Shown in pieces: positions 41,704 to 50,491 of a stretch of 64,000 nucleotides of DNA. Within the stretch, counting starts at the first letter, position 1. Every line of letters starts with the position of its first letter. Position numbers and translations under genes: made by a program. Location: the IMG/VR virus record IMGVR_UViG_3300037189_024364, positions 1 to 64,000 of that record. One strand, given 5' to 3'. The notes under the pieces were generated by a model. That model had not been told where the DNA came from, searched no databases, and saw nothing but the letters and a program-made list of their open reading frames with translations. The DNA is from a virus.

Positions 41704-41711
41704 GATAAATA
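41704..41711 (+). promoter_or_regulatory. Late promoter core (GATAAATA), plus member of a back-to-back pair
   Basis: GATAAATA ends 25 nt before the ATG of the 81-aa gene that starts a three-gene overlapping operon. Confidence 0.6.
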
Positions 41712-41736
41712 TTTAACCAACGCGCGGAATTTAATC

Positions 41737-41982
41737 ATGGACTTATTAAAAAACATCATCGACGAGCTTGACACGATTGTTCCGGCAAAGAGCAAGCATA
41801 CCATCATCGAAAGTCGAGCTACCCATATAATAGCATCAGCTGTTAATCTTGCTAGATTAATACGAGAAAGCTATCCAAGTGATGTTGCAGATGACTTGGT
41901 AAAACGATTGCATCGAAGCATTCTCAGTGAGGATGATCGAAAATTTATGAGAAAGATCAAAGAATTGAGGAAATCTGAATGA
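41737..41982 (+). CDS. Small hypothetical protein (81 aa)
   Basis: A fully helical protein (LLKNIIDELDTIVPAKSKH, ASAVNLARLIRESYPSDVAD, KRLHRSILSEDDRKFMRKI). Not recognised. It overlaps the following gene by 4 nt and is under a late core, suggesting virion assembly. Confidence 0.58.
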   Translation: MDLLKNIIDELDTIVPAKSKHTIIESRATHIIASAVNLARLIRESYPSDVADDLVKRLHRSILSEDDRKFMRKIKELRKSE

Positions 41983-42644
41983 AAATCGGGCAAATTAGCG
42001 AGGATCCTGGGTCGGTTAAAGAAGGCCTGAAAGATTATGTTGGATTGGTTGGAAATGCCCTAGCCGGCGTGGTCAGTGCGCGTCATCGAGGAAAAGCTGA
42101 GGTTTCAAAGGTATTGCTTGACGCTAAGAAAAACTTCACCCAGCACATGGGCCGTAATGGCCAAAAATGGGACACGGTAACATGGAACACTCTATACAAG
42201 TATCTTTCCATGCCTGATCAGCTCGGGTTAACCGGTACCGAGATTACCAAGATATTCAAGGACCAAACGGTTCAATCAAAAATACTTGATCTCATTTCCA
42301 AGCAAACAAGCAAGCAAGTCGGCGGATCCGCACCAAGTCAGCGGATATCTACCGATGTGATGAAACAGACCTGGTCTAAAAGTTCGCAGCTGATCGGGGG
42401 ACCAGATGATACGGATTCAGCAAAACGTGCTGAAATTGCCGTAACCTATCTCCTAGAACTGGGTGCGATTAAATGGCTAGAACGTAGCGATCGATCACAA
42501 GAAATGCCCGACGATGAACCAGAGCAACAGCTAGCAAGATCACCAGAGGCGACGCAGCCCCAACCTGCTGCTAGCAAGCTTGACCAGACCGTGATCGATA
42601 AAATCAAACAAGAGCTAGCCAAGCTCAAAGGAACAACCCCATGA
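41979..42644 (+). CDS. Hypothetical late protein (221 aa)
   Basis: Helical N-terminal two-thirds (EGLKDYVGLVGNALAGVVSA, WDTVTWNTLYKYLSMPDQLG, EIAVTYLLELGAIKWLER) with a Pro/Gln-rich linker and a terminal helix. Not recognised. It is coupled by 4-nt overlaps to both neighbours in a late operon with the 603-aa protein, with which it may form a complex. Confidence 0.55.
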   Translation: MKIGQISEDPGSVKEGLKDYVGLVGNALAGVVSARHRGKAEVSKVLLDAKKNFTQHMGRNGQKWDTVTWNTLYKYLSMPDQLGLTGTEITKIFKDQTVQSKILDLISKQTSKQVGGSAPSQRISTDVMKQTWSKSSQLIGGPDDTDSAKRAEIAVTYLLELGAIKWLERSDRSQEMPDDEPEQQLARSPEATQPQPAASKLDQTVIDKIKQELAKLKGTTP

Positions 42645-44452
42645 GATATCAAAATCTGATCGAATCAAATCCAAGAAAGGCAGCACTGTTAGAAACGGTA
42701 TGTGTTGGTACCACTCCCGATCAACGGTTGGTGATCGAGGGATTGTATAATCATTTTAGACCCCTAATTGAAGCCACGTTAAGTCCTTCTCAGATCAAGG
42801 ACGTGTTTTCCGATGTTGAACGGACCGTTACTGATCTAGGAAAAAATCGAACTCTTGCTGGTAAAACCGTTGATGCCGGTACTCGTGCGCAGGAATTGCT
42901 GTCAACCGCCGGAAAATGGCTGCAGGATACCGCACCTGTTAAATTTTTCGATCAAAAATTTGAGAAACTAAAATCAACCATCACCGACAAGCTTGGCGAG
43001 GATTCGGCTGTTATCAAAAGCGTTGATGCGCTTGGTAAGTTTGCCAAGGAAAATCCCGGAAAAACAGCGTTCGTCGTTGGTGTGCTAACAGCCGTGGCCA
43101 GCGTCAGTGGCGGACCGGGTGCTGGCGCCATCGCCGGTCAAATACTACGGGGTTCGGTTGAACTGCTCAAGGGAGAAAAACTATCAACAGCCGTCGGACG
43201 GGGTGCCAAGACAGGGGTGATAGGTTACATTGCCGGCCTCGGTGCCAAAGGTGTTGCTGAGATGTTCTCGAATCTAACGCTAGACGTGGCGAAGATACCA
43301 GGATATGTTTCCCTGCGACGGGTTGAAATGAGATATGTGGTCAACGGTGTTACCATGTTTGAATTCAATTCCTTCATTCCAGCCGAGCTACAAACCAGGG
43401 TCCGCGTGCTGTTCAACGCATCGGTTGAAGAGATGCGTAACGGTAACTTCAATCGCGGTGCAAATGGATTGGCTCGATTGAAGGAAATATTAACCAACGC
43501 GGAGCTACAAAAGGTCATCGACGATGCCTTGATAAACAATCAAACTCTGTATGCACAGGCAAGAGATGACATTGCTAATACCAGAAAAGTCATAGGACAG
43601 ATCGTTGCCGGTGTGCAAGGAGCAACAGCCGCTGCAACATCGGTTGATAGAACCAAACCAGGCAATCTTAGCGAATCCCAGGTACTTGAGATCTTTTCCA
43701 TGTCAGAAGGACCGCTTGATGCGCTTAAAGGTCTTGCAGGTAAAGCTGCTGCTAAAGCAGCACAGATTGGAAAAAACATTACCACCAAGGTTACCGCTGA
43801 CAAGCTGGAAAAGCTGTGGAATGCAGCTGGCCGACCAATCGATAGTGCAAACATCGTTAAGATACTACGCCGAGGTGGCATTTCAGACGATCTGATCAAA
43901 GGTGTGCTGACCAAGGTTGGTGTTGATCAAAATGACATAGCAAGCGATTTAGGCGCCGGGTCACCGGCTGCTGAGGTTCCATTCAAAAGCGGTGTTGCGG
44001 ATATTGATGCTGCTGCTGAGAAGATCTTCAAGGAAAAAGGCAAGGATGCATTTGTTGCCTATTGGGAGAAAGTGGTATCGGATCAAACGTCAACGGCGGT
44101 TAATCGCGGAACGGATCCCATCGGTACCGTGGTTAATAGAACGATCAAGGATCCAAAGACCGGCAAGGACGTGGATGTTCGGCTGAAAAAGGTTGGTGAT
44201 AACAAGTGGCAAAATCTAAATGATCCGTCGTCGCCGCCGTTTACTCCAAAGCCCGGATTTGCAAAGTCTGCTGATCTACGGGAGATGTCCTCTGCGGGAT
44301 CAACGTCATCTGGTAGCATTGCTAGCGTTGCAAGCGGCCTCGGTGGCCCAATGATGCCAGTAATACGACGCATGCCGGCTGGGCAGAGCTTCTTTGGTCC
44401 AGCTGGGACCGCACCGACGAAAACCAAGAAGAAGAGGTCTAAACGCCAGTAA
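42641..44452 (+). CDS. Large late protein with hydrophobic glycine/alanine segment (603 aa)
   Basis: Residues 1-140 are helical. Residues about 145-185 form a long hydrophobic, small-residue segment (KTAFVVGVLTAVASVSGGPG then AGAIAGQIL), a second one follows near 200-212 (GVIGYIAGLGAKGVAEMF), and the C-terminus is basic (TKTKKKRSKRQ). The combination of late expression, small-residue membrane-like helices and a basic tail suggests a virion protein ejected into the host membrane, but this is inference. No recognised catalytic motif. Confidence 0.52.
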   Translation: MRYQNLIESNPRKAALLETVCVGTTPDQRLVIEGLYNHFRPLIEATLSPSQIKDVFSDVERTVTDLGKNRTLAGKTVDAGTRAQELLSTAGKWLQDTAPVKFFDQKFEKLKSTITDKLGEDSAVIKSVDALGKFAKENPGKTAFVVGVLTAVASVSGGPGAGAIAGQILRGSVELLKGEKLSTAVGRGAKTGVIGYIAGLGAKGVAEMFSNLTLDVAKIPGYVSLRRVEMRYVVNGVTMFEFNSFIPAELQTRVRVLFNASVEEMRNGNFNRGANGLARLKEILTNAELQKVIDDALINNQTLYAQARDDIANTRKVIGQIVAGVQGATAAATSVDRTKPGNLSESQVLEIFSMSEGPLDALKGLAGKAAAKAAQIGKNITTKVTADKLEKLWNAAGRPIDSANIVKILRRGGISDDLIKGVLTKVGVDQNDIASDLGAGSPAAEVPFKSGVADIDAAAEKIFKEKGKDAFVAYWEKVVSDQTSTAVNRGTDPIGTVVNRTIKDPKTGKDVDVRLKKVGDNKWQNLNDPSSPPFTPKPGFAKSADLREMSSAGSTSSGSIASVASGLGGPMMPVIRRMPAGQSFFGPAGTAPTKTKKKRSKRQ

Positions 44453-44465
44453 ATGGACCGTCAGA

Positions 44466-44473
44466 CATAAATA
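44466..44473 (+). promoter_or_regulatory. Late promoter core (CATAAATA)
   Basis: CATAAATA lies 39 nt upstream of the 207-aa structural candidate. Confidence 0.6.
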
Positions 44474-44512
44474 ATCACGCAAGCAAATTGCACCTTTACA
44501 AGGAGATAAACT

Positions 44513-45136
44513 ATGACTGATAAGGTAAATGGCGGCGTTCAGGCCGGTGAATTCCTCACTGGTAACATGGATTTCTTTGCAATCGCAACCCTGGTTCCGA
44601 TGGCACAGACCAATGTTACCACCCCAGTCGCTGACCTAAGCGGCATCCAAAATCTGTACACCACCTGGCAGCCAGTGACCGTGGTCAACGGTGCAGGTAC
44701 ACCGGTGACCTATTCAACCCAGGCAACCTACGAGGATGCACTGGTCAAGCAGGCTAACCTGGATCTGTTGCTACAGGTCTTCGCACAGCGCGTGAACCCA
44801 GTTGCGATCAGTGTGTCTGCTGCAACCGTCGCTAACCCGTCTACTGCTACCTATGCTGGCTATCTAAACGGCACGGCATTTGGCGACACTTACAGCGCAT
44901 CTGCCACGGTGACTACCGTGAAGATCGCAACGGAAAAGACCGGTTACTGGAATGTCAGCAGCGCTGCCCAGAGCAACGAGCTGGGATATCAGCTGTTGAC
45001 AGCTCTTAACGGAGTTACAGTGCAGGATCTAGCAACACCGGTACTCGGCGGAACAACCTTCGACACCGATGCAGATGGTACCGGTGCAGGAACCACCCTG
45101 CGCAACACCATCGCGATCCGCGCACTAGTGCTGTAA
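44513..45136 (+). CDS. Probable abundant virion structural protein (207 aa)
   Basis: The protein (MTDKVNGGVQAGEFLTGNMD, FFAIATLVPMAQTNVTTP, YEDALVKQANLDLLLQVFAQ, TTLRNTIAIRALVL) is Thr/Ala/Val-rich and beta-type, as in head-decoration or tail structural proteins. It stands alone between a strong late core with AAGGAGATAA ribosome-binding site and a strong terminator, an arrangement typical of a highly expressed virion protein. The exact role is not recognised. Confidence 0.62.
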   Translation: MTDKVNGGVQAGEFLTGNMDFFAIATLVPMAQTNVTTPVADLSGIQNLYTTWQPVTVVNGAGTPVTYSTQATYEDALVKQANLDLLLQVFAQRVNPVAISVSAATVANPSTATYAGYLNGTAFGDTYSASATVTTVKIATEKTGYWNVSSAAQSNELGYQLLTALNGVTVQDLATPVLGGTTFDTDADGTGAGTTLRNTIAIRALVL

Positions 45137-45162
45137 TAGATTTCCAAAAGGAATCAAGGAAG

Positions 45163-45191
45163 GAAAGGCGCAGAGATGCGCCTTTCTTTTT
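45163..45191 (+). terminator. Rho-independent terminator after the 207-aa virion gene
   Basis: A 10-bp stem (GAAAGGCGCA / complement) with a GAGA loop is followed by TTTTT. Confidence 0.88.
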
Positions 45192-45199
45192 GTCTTTGC

Positions 45200-45207
45200 A
45201 ATAAATA
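45200..45207 (+). promoter_or_regulatory. Late promoter core (AATAAATA)
   Basis: AATAAATA ends 24 nt before the ATG of a 52-aa gene and immediately follows the terminator. Confidence 0.6.
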
Positions 45208-45231
45208 TCTCATCAAGTAAGAGCCAAGGTC

Positions 45232-45390
45232 ATGTTGTTAGATCAACTTTTTGCAAAATCAACTCCCAAGCAGATCGTCATCGTTCGAAAGGATGGTGTT
45301 CTTTCGCACAAGGCTGCACCGATACATAAAGATCCGGAGTATGACCAGCGAGCAAAGCCCTTGTTCCCAATAAGCAAGGAAAGAAAATGA
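45232..45390 (+). CDS. Very small hypothetical protein (52 aa)
   Basis: An open frame MLLDQLFAKSTPKQIVIVRK then DGVLSHKAAP and KPLFPISKERK starts 24 nt after a late core with AAGG upstream, and its TGA overlaps the ATG of the next gene (ATGA). That coupling and the promoter placement support it as real. Function unknown. Confidence 0.6.
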   Translation: MLLDQLFAKSTPKQIVIVRKDGVLSHKAAPIHKDPEYDQRAKPLFPISKERK

Positions 45391-46091
45391 AAACCCTAAT
45401 CGAATACATGGCAGATATTTCTGGTAATAATCAGGAGGCAATCGTGAAACCACCACACATCATGGTCGAACAAAATGACGGGGATGACGCCCTTTGGAAT
45501 TCTGTTGAGGATAGATGGAGCCGCAAGGCCAAGCATGCGATGAACTTGCCCAACAAAGGAGCAGTTTCGCAGGATTGGGAAAAGGGTGAGATCGTGATTT
45601 ACGAGGGCTCTGAGGTCGAGATATCGATACCCAGGGGACCAAATTCCTGCATCGGTATCATTTATGATGGCAAGACCAAGATGGTCAGGGAAAACAAGCT
45701 GACCAAGATCGACGAAGGGGTGATGGGCGGCATGACCCCCTTAAATCCCATCAATCGAATGATGCAACTTGCTGGTATTTCAAATCCAACAACCATTGAT
45801 CCGAGCATTTCTGAAGAACAAGCGCCAGTTGCCGAGGACATCATTGAAGAAGCTGATATGTTTACAGGTTTGTTCAACAAGCATTTTCTTGGAGACTTCA
45901 AGAACAATGCCACTGCTGCTAGGATTGCCACCATGGGAGATATCATGGTCGGATTGCAAAGCCAGGTAGCAAATATCAAGGGAAAGGTTAGCGACGATCT
46001 TTACGACAAGATCGAAATGGCCACTGGCATCGGTATGTTACTCAAGAACACAGCCGAAAAAATGAAAACAATAAATCCGCCAACGGAGTGA
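45387..46091 (+). CDS. Hypothetical late protein (234 aa)
   Basis: It begins MKTLIEYMADISGNN, then has a small beta barrel-like segment (EIVIYEGSEVEISIPRGPNS, CIGIIYDGKTKMVREN) that resembles a KOW/SH3-like fold, a DEGVMGGMTPLNPINRMMQL linker, and a helical C-terminus. Similar openings occur in capsid-vertex or prohead-associated proteins of marine T4-like phages. No firm identity. Confidence 0.55.
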   Translation: MKTLIEYMADISGNNQEAIVKPPHIMVEQNDGDDALWNSVEDRWSRKAKHAMNLPNKGAVSQDWEKGEIVIYEGSEVEISIPRGPNSCIGIIYDGKTKMVRENKLTKIDEGVMGGMTPLNPINRMMQLAGISNPTTIDPSISEEQAPVAEDIIEEADMFTGLFNKHFLGDFKNNATAARIATMGDIMVGLQSQVANIKGKVSDDLYDKIEMATGIGMLLKNTAEKMKTINPPTE

Positions 46092-46094
46092 TAG

Positions 46095-46325
46095 ATGAAG
46101 TTCATCGAAATACGCGGCGGGCTATTACAACCGGTCAGCAATGAAGAAAATGTGGTAATGGAACGAGTTCGAGGGCACGTTGACCCATTGCCAAAACATT
46201 TGCTCGATCCTCGCGAAAGTGAGCTAGCAAGAGGATTGGTTAGACGGGGATTATTGACGAGGATCATGTTCGAGGATAAGCTGTGCTTCACGGTCAATGA
46301 TCTAGAGGAACTATGGGAGAGCTAA
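46095..46325 (+). CDS. Small hypothetical protein (76 aa)
   Basis: MKFIEIRGGLLQPVSNEENV, a RESELARGLVRRGLLTR helix, and a strand-plus-helix end (KLCFTVNDLEELWES) suggest a small winged-helix-like fold. Similar short proteins are frequent in this phage group. Function unknown. Confidence 0.58.
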   Translation: MKFIEIRGGLLQPVSNEENVVMERVRGHVDPLPKHLLDPRESELARGLVRRGLLTRIMFEDKLCFTVNDLEELWES

Positions 46326-46326
46326 T

Positions 46327-46974
46327 ATGACAGCCGTAACACCGGAAGATCGAGATGCAATGGCTCGAATACTGCAATTGATGAACGGGGAAACGCCGCC
46401 CGATGCTCCTAGATCAACAGCGCTTGCTGAATCAGCAATTGAGTTAGCCGGACCTGGACAGATAACACGGTCAGATGTAAACGCAATGGCATCGGTATTA
46501 ACGCGGCTCAATTCATTGAGCAATCATGTGGTTGACGGTATGATCACGGAAGGTGCATCATCCCCGCAGATATCAGAAGCTCTTAATACCGAGAGATTAG
46601 AAACCGGCGTTAAGGTTGGTAGATATCAAATCATGATCAAAGATGATCCTAAACGGATTGCTGGTAAGCAGTTTTACAGCATCTACAACAGCCTGACCAG
46701 TGACACCATTGCCGACGACATAAGCCTGTACGAAACGGCACTTGGCGTGGTTAGATTGCTAAACGCTGGTCGATTTGCAAACAGCCAAGAAGTTCGCACC
46801 CTGTTCGAACAGGATGACCAGTATTCTTCTCACAAGGTAGACGCTTTGATGTACAAGAAGAAAATGTCGACAGCAGTTGATGCATCAAAACGTGATATAT
46901 TTGAAAGCAGATATCAAGCTAGCTTGGATCGTTGCATGGCTGCGAAAAAGAACATCAAGAATTTGGTAAAATGA
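46327..46974 (+). CDS. Hypothetical late protein (215 aa)
   Basis: Helical segments (EDRDAMARILQLMNGE, DVNAMASVLTRLNSLSNHVV) precede a compact domain (GVKVGRYQIMIKDDPKRIAG, KQFYSIYNSLTSDTIADDIS, ARYQASLDRC-like helix). The DDISLYETALGVVRLLNAG segment recurs in my memory of marine phage proteins of unknown role. It overlaps the HesB gene by 4 nt. Confidence 0.55.
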   Translation: MTAVTPEDRDAMARILQLMNGETPPDAPRSTALAESAIELAGPGQITRSDVNAMASVLTRLNSLSNHVVDGMITEGASSPQISEALNTERLETGVKVGRYQIMIKDDPKRIAGKQFYSIYNSLTSDTIADDISLYETALGVVRLLNAGRFANSQEVRTLFEQDDQYSSHKVDALMYKKKMSTAVDASKRDIFESRYQASLDRCMAAKKNIKNLVK

Positions 46975-47282
46975 TACTCACCGATTCGGCTAAAACTAAA
47001 ATTAATGATCTGTGCCGCCAGCATGGCAAGCTAGTTAGGTTATCCGTCGAATCCGGCGGATGCCAAGGCTTTAACAAGGTCTGGGATTTTGATCAATCTG
47101 TGTCAGATGACGATGTTGAGTTTGCTTGTGGTACCGGATCATTGATCGTAGATCAGTCAAGCCTGGATATAATTGACACAGCAACCGTCGATTACAAGGT
47201 CAGCTTGGATGGTTCATATTTTACCGTTGATATACCGGCAGCAACCGGCACTTGCGGGTGTGGTAATAGCTTTTCAATCTAA
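46971..47282 (+). CDS. HesB/IscA-type iron-sulphur cluster carrier
   Basis: Starting at the ATG that overlaps the previous stop (ATGA), the 103-aa protein has the three conserved cysteines of A-type carriers: C31 in SGGCQGF and C95-x-C97 in GTCGCGNSFSI. Length and fold order (strand VRLSVESGGCQG, then beta strands, then the CxC tail) match IscA/ErpA/HesB. It would deliver Fe-S clusters to phage or host proteins; the Rieske oxygenase in the window is one possible client. Such genes are known in T4-like cyanophages. Confidence 0.86.
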   Translation: MILTDSAKTKINDLCRQHGKLVRLSVESGGCQGFNKVWDFDQSVSDDDVEFACGTGSLIVDQSSLDIIDTATVDYKVSLDGSYFTVDIPAATGTCGCGNSFSI

Positions 47283-47302
47283 CTAACATCTCTCTTGATT
47301 GG

Positions 47303-47310
47303 TATAAATA
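47303..47310 (+). promoter_or_regulatory. Perfect late promoter consensus (TATAAATA)
   Basis: An exact TATAAATA lies 46 nt before the favoured start of the 1042-aa gene. Confidence 0.68.
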
Positions 47311-47356
47311 AGTACCATCAAGCAAGTGGCCTTGCATGGCCGGGAGTTCTGTTAGA

Positions 47357-50300
47357 ATGTATCTTAACTACTTTGAAACGTCGGGCGAGGCCAGGCTTAA
47401 TCAGATAATATCGACCCTTAAGAACGTTTATGGGGTCCAAATGAGCATTAACCTAGATTCACCGTCTACGGAAGAATTCCTCAACGAATGCAAAACGTCT
47501 TGGGAAACCAAGCGTGATGAGATCGTTTCGGAAAGCAGCTTCAACAGCTACCAACAAAATCCAGAATACATCAAGAGCATGCTGATCCTAGAGGCCGTTA
47601 GGATCATGCTTACGGAGCTTGCGCCAAAGAGGCGTCGCCGCAGGATGGCCGAATCAACCGAAACAAGCATGGAAGAAACTATGAGCCCAGATCTCAATGA
47701 CAACATATCGCTTGGCCGTGCTATGATGCAATGGTCACAGGATCAACGGGGTACCGACGACGCTACCCTTAGAAAAATGAACGCATTTAGTCGCGTTGGT
47801 GAAAAGCTAGTGAACCAAGGCACTGCATTCCAGTCTCCGTTGACAGCTAACGAACAAAAGGTCAAGGCATACGCCAAGGCAATGTTTGCAAAGCAAGCTG
47901 CCGTTAGCGAGTCACCGAGCGGACTTTCGGAACAAGCATCGATGCTGGATCTCTTTGCTGAGCTTGGTAGGGCCATGATGGACTATAGCCAAAATCCCGG
48001 CATCGATGCATCGATGATGGGCGGCAAGGACGAAACGGTGTTGGCTGATCTAAATGCCATCAGCAAGGTTGGGGATAAAATCACCACATTGAAGACCTCG
48101 TTTGGACCAACAGGGATTACCAAGAGCGATCTACAAGTTATCATGAAGGCAATGCCACGGGTGGCATCCAAGATCAATCTAGATCCGGCTGATCTAACAA
48201 GACTTCAAAACATAGTGTCCAATACCGCAAAGAAGGCCGGACTTACCGTTAGCGAGGCCAGCGTCGACCAAGACAAGGACGGTGATAAGGATTTCGCTGA
48301 TGTGCAAATTGCCCGAATGGTTGCCGGCGGAATGCCAAAGCCTGCTGCGATTGCCAAGACCAAGGACAAGGAATACAACAAGGAAAGTGCTGGCGATGAA
48401 TCGATAATGGAAAACATGATCGATGAGCCGTCTGGTGCTCCTGCTGCAACAGGCCAACTAACTTTACCAGCGGGCGGGAAGGCCGTTGGACATGCGCATC
48501 ATTATGAATACCAGGCTAGCATGTCTCGCAGTGAGCTTTATCGTAACTCCAAGTATGCCATGAGCATGTTGAAGCAGATCGATCCGCAAGCTGAGGTACA
48601 GCCGTGGATCGCTGGCGCACTTACCAAGGCTGCAGGTTTGCTTGATAAGGTATATCATTACCTCGATTACTACAAGAAGTTTGAGCCAGAAGAACTTCCA
48701 GAGGGTGATGAGGATGCTGGCCTTGGCGAGACCAGCGGCGGTGTTTCTCGACAGAACCTCATGCTGATCATGGAGTACTCAATCAAGCTATTTGAAATGA
48801 TCAAGCCAGGAGACAAGCTCGAGGGATGGGTCGCAATGAAGCTGACCACGGCTAGCGAATGCATCAGCTCATGCAAGCACTACATGGATTATGTGCAGTT
48901 TGAGCAGCATGCGATGGACGATCATTTTGCAGACGGCATAAAGGCCACTCGCAAGGAAGTCGTTGAATCAATTCAAAATCTTTCTGAACAAGAAGACCTC
49001 GCCAAAGCATCAACGATACTAGCAGCCAAGGACATGAGCACCAATGTTCAGGATATTGCTGAAGACGTTGCCAAGATGAGCGTTGAGGATCTAATGCCGC
49101 TAGTTAACATCATGCGTAGCCAGTTTGGCCAAGAAGTTGCTATGGGATTCAACAGCACCGTTAAAGCTGCGCTGGACGAGCTGTTGAAGGTTACTACCAA
49201 CACCAAAGAAACGATGGACGCAGCCATCGATACCCTTAACAGTGGAGGAATACCTGCCGCTACATCGGACATTGAAAGCGCTGGTACCGAGGGCGGCGAA
49301 GAAGGTGATGATAGTGACATATCAGCCGATCTAGCTGCAATTGGCACTGAAACTGGGCCAACAGCAGCCCAGGGTGAAACCGAACCTCTCGGTCGTGCTA
49401 AAAAGGATGAGGTTGCCGAAAGCCTAGCTGTTGGTAAAAAGGTCAATGTGACCAATCCAAAGGCAACACCGAGATACGAGATCATTAAAATTGACGGAGA
49501 CAAGATAACCCTTAAGAAGCCAGATGGATCAGAAATGACCCTACCGAAGGCTCGCATCATGCGTGCAAATCCAGGGCTAACCGAGGGCAAGATACCAGAT
49601 GCTTTCAAGAAAAACATCGAAAAGATGAAGGCCAAGGCAAAGAACAAGAAAGCAGACAACACCAAGAAGGAAGAGGTTGACGAAGCACTAGACTCCGAGA
49701 TCAGCGCCTCGACAAGAGATCTCAACAACAAGAAGGCCGAACTGAAGAAGCTTGAGAAGCAAAAGGCCAGCGGTGTAAACCTAGGCAATAAGGATCTCAA
49801 CAAGGAAATCGCAAACGCAAAGGCAGCAATAAAGAAGCTGTCAAAGCAGGTCAACGAATCTGAGGTCGAAGAAACTGCACCCCCTGGCAAGAAGGCCGAG
49901 GATTTCATCAAGAGCAACAAGGATGATTTCAAAAAGCGTTATGGCAATCGCTGGCAGGAAGTTCTTTATGCAACTGCATGGAAGCAGTTCGGCAAGAAGG
50001 ACGAAAGCTTTGTAAGTACCGGAAAGGCACTTGCTGAAGCCAAGGTTGAGCTACAGCAGCTTGAAGCTCAAATGCTTGCACATCGCAATGAATTCAAGTC
50101 GTTGCTCAAGGAAGGTACGGCATCTGATCCTCTACAGATGGGATACGGTCTCGAAGGCGACTCGATACTAGACAGGATCGCAGTTGTTAACAAGACGATT
50201 GCCGCAGCTAAGAACACCATTCGCCAGCAGATGCAAGAAGGTGTGATCGGCATGCTACGAACAATTGAAAGCCTCAACAAGGCTGCCGCACTGGAAGAAG

Positions 50301-50485
50301 TCAAAAACATTACACCATATGGTGTGATCTATACCACCAAGAGCGGTCGAAAGAGCAAGAAGATGTTTGAAAGTGCAGATGCACGAGCATACTGGCTTGA
50401 ACTCAAGGCCGACATGATCAATAATCCAAGAATGATTGAACCGGAAAGCTTTACCAGCGCCATCAATCGTGCTGCACGAGGATAA
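47357..50485 (+). CDS. Very large late protein, probable virion component (about 1042 aa)
   Basis: The ATG at 47357 has GGGAG upstream; an in-frame ATG at 47336 without one adds seven residues. Regions: helical N-terminus with a basic KRRRRRMAE patch, two related repeats (LGRAMMQWSQDQRGTD and LGRAMMDYSQNPGID, each followed by a VGxKxxxxxTxF segment), a DQDKDGDKDFADVQIARMVA acidic calcium-binding-like motif, helical middle, acidic linker, and a C-terminal region with KNKKADNTKKEEVDEAL and RYGNRWQEVLYATAWKQFG, a motif that recurs in other aquatic phage virion proteins. No enzymatic domain is recognised. Confidence 0.58.
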   Translation: MYLNYFETSGEARLNQIISTLKNVYGVQMSINLDSPSTEEFLNECKTSWETKRDEIVSESSFNSYQQNPEYIKSMLILEAVRIMLTELAPKRRRRRMAESTETSMEETMSPDLNDNISLGRAMMQWSQDQRGTDDATLRKMNAFSRVGEKLVNQGTAFQSPLTANEQKVKAYAKAMFAKQAAVSESPSGLSEQASMLDLFAELGRAMMDYSQNPGIDASMMGGKDETVLADLNAISKVGDKITTLKTSFGPTGITKSDLQVIMKAMPRVASKINLDPADLTRLQNIVSNTAKKAGLTVSEASVDQDKDGDKDFADVQIARMVAGGMPKPAAIAKTKDKEYNKESAGDESIMENMIDEPSGAPAATGQLTLPAGGKAVGHAHHYEYQASMSRSELYRNSKYAMSMLKQIDPQAEVQPWIAGALTKAAGLLDKVYHYLDYYKKFEPEELPEGDEDAGLGETSGGVSRQNLMLIMEYSIKLFEMIKPGDKLEGWVAMKLTTASECISSCKHYMDYVQFEQHAMDDHFADGIKATRKEVVESIQNLSEQEDLAKASTILAAKDMSTNVQDIAEDVAKMSVEDLMPLVNIMRSQFGQEVAMGFNSTVKAALDELLKVTTNTKETMDAAIDTLNSGGIPAATSDIESAGTEGGEEGDDSDISADLAAIGTETGPTAAQGETEPLGRAKKDEVAESLAVGKKVNVTNPKATPRYEIIKIDGDKITLKKPDGSEMTLPKARIMRANPGLTEGKIPDAFKKNIEKMKAKAKNKKADNTKKEEVDEALDSEISASTRDLNNKKAELKKLEKQKASGVNLGNKDLNKEIANAKAAIKKLSKQVNESEVEETAPPGKKAEDFIKSNKDDFKKRYGNRWQEVLYATAWKQFGKKDESFVSTGKALAEAKVELQQLEAQMLAHRNEFKSLLKEGTASDPLQMGYGLEGDSILDRIAVVNKTIAAAKNTIRQQMQEGVIGMLRTIESLNKAAALEEVKNITPYGVIYTTKSGRKSKKMFESADARAYWLELKADMINNPRMIEPESFTSAINRAARG

Positions 50486-50491
50486 CTGGTC

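Noticed and set aside
49048-49932. Long minus-strand open frame (294 codons) opposite the 1042-aa gene
   Set aside because: It is Ser/Leu-rich, as expected from the reverse frame of a Lys/Glu-rich coding region, has no promoter or ribosome-binding site, and the plus-strand gene has clear coding features.
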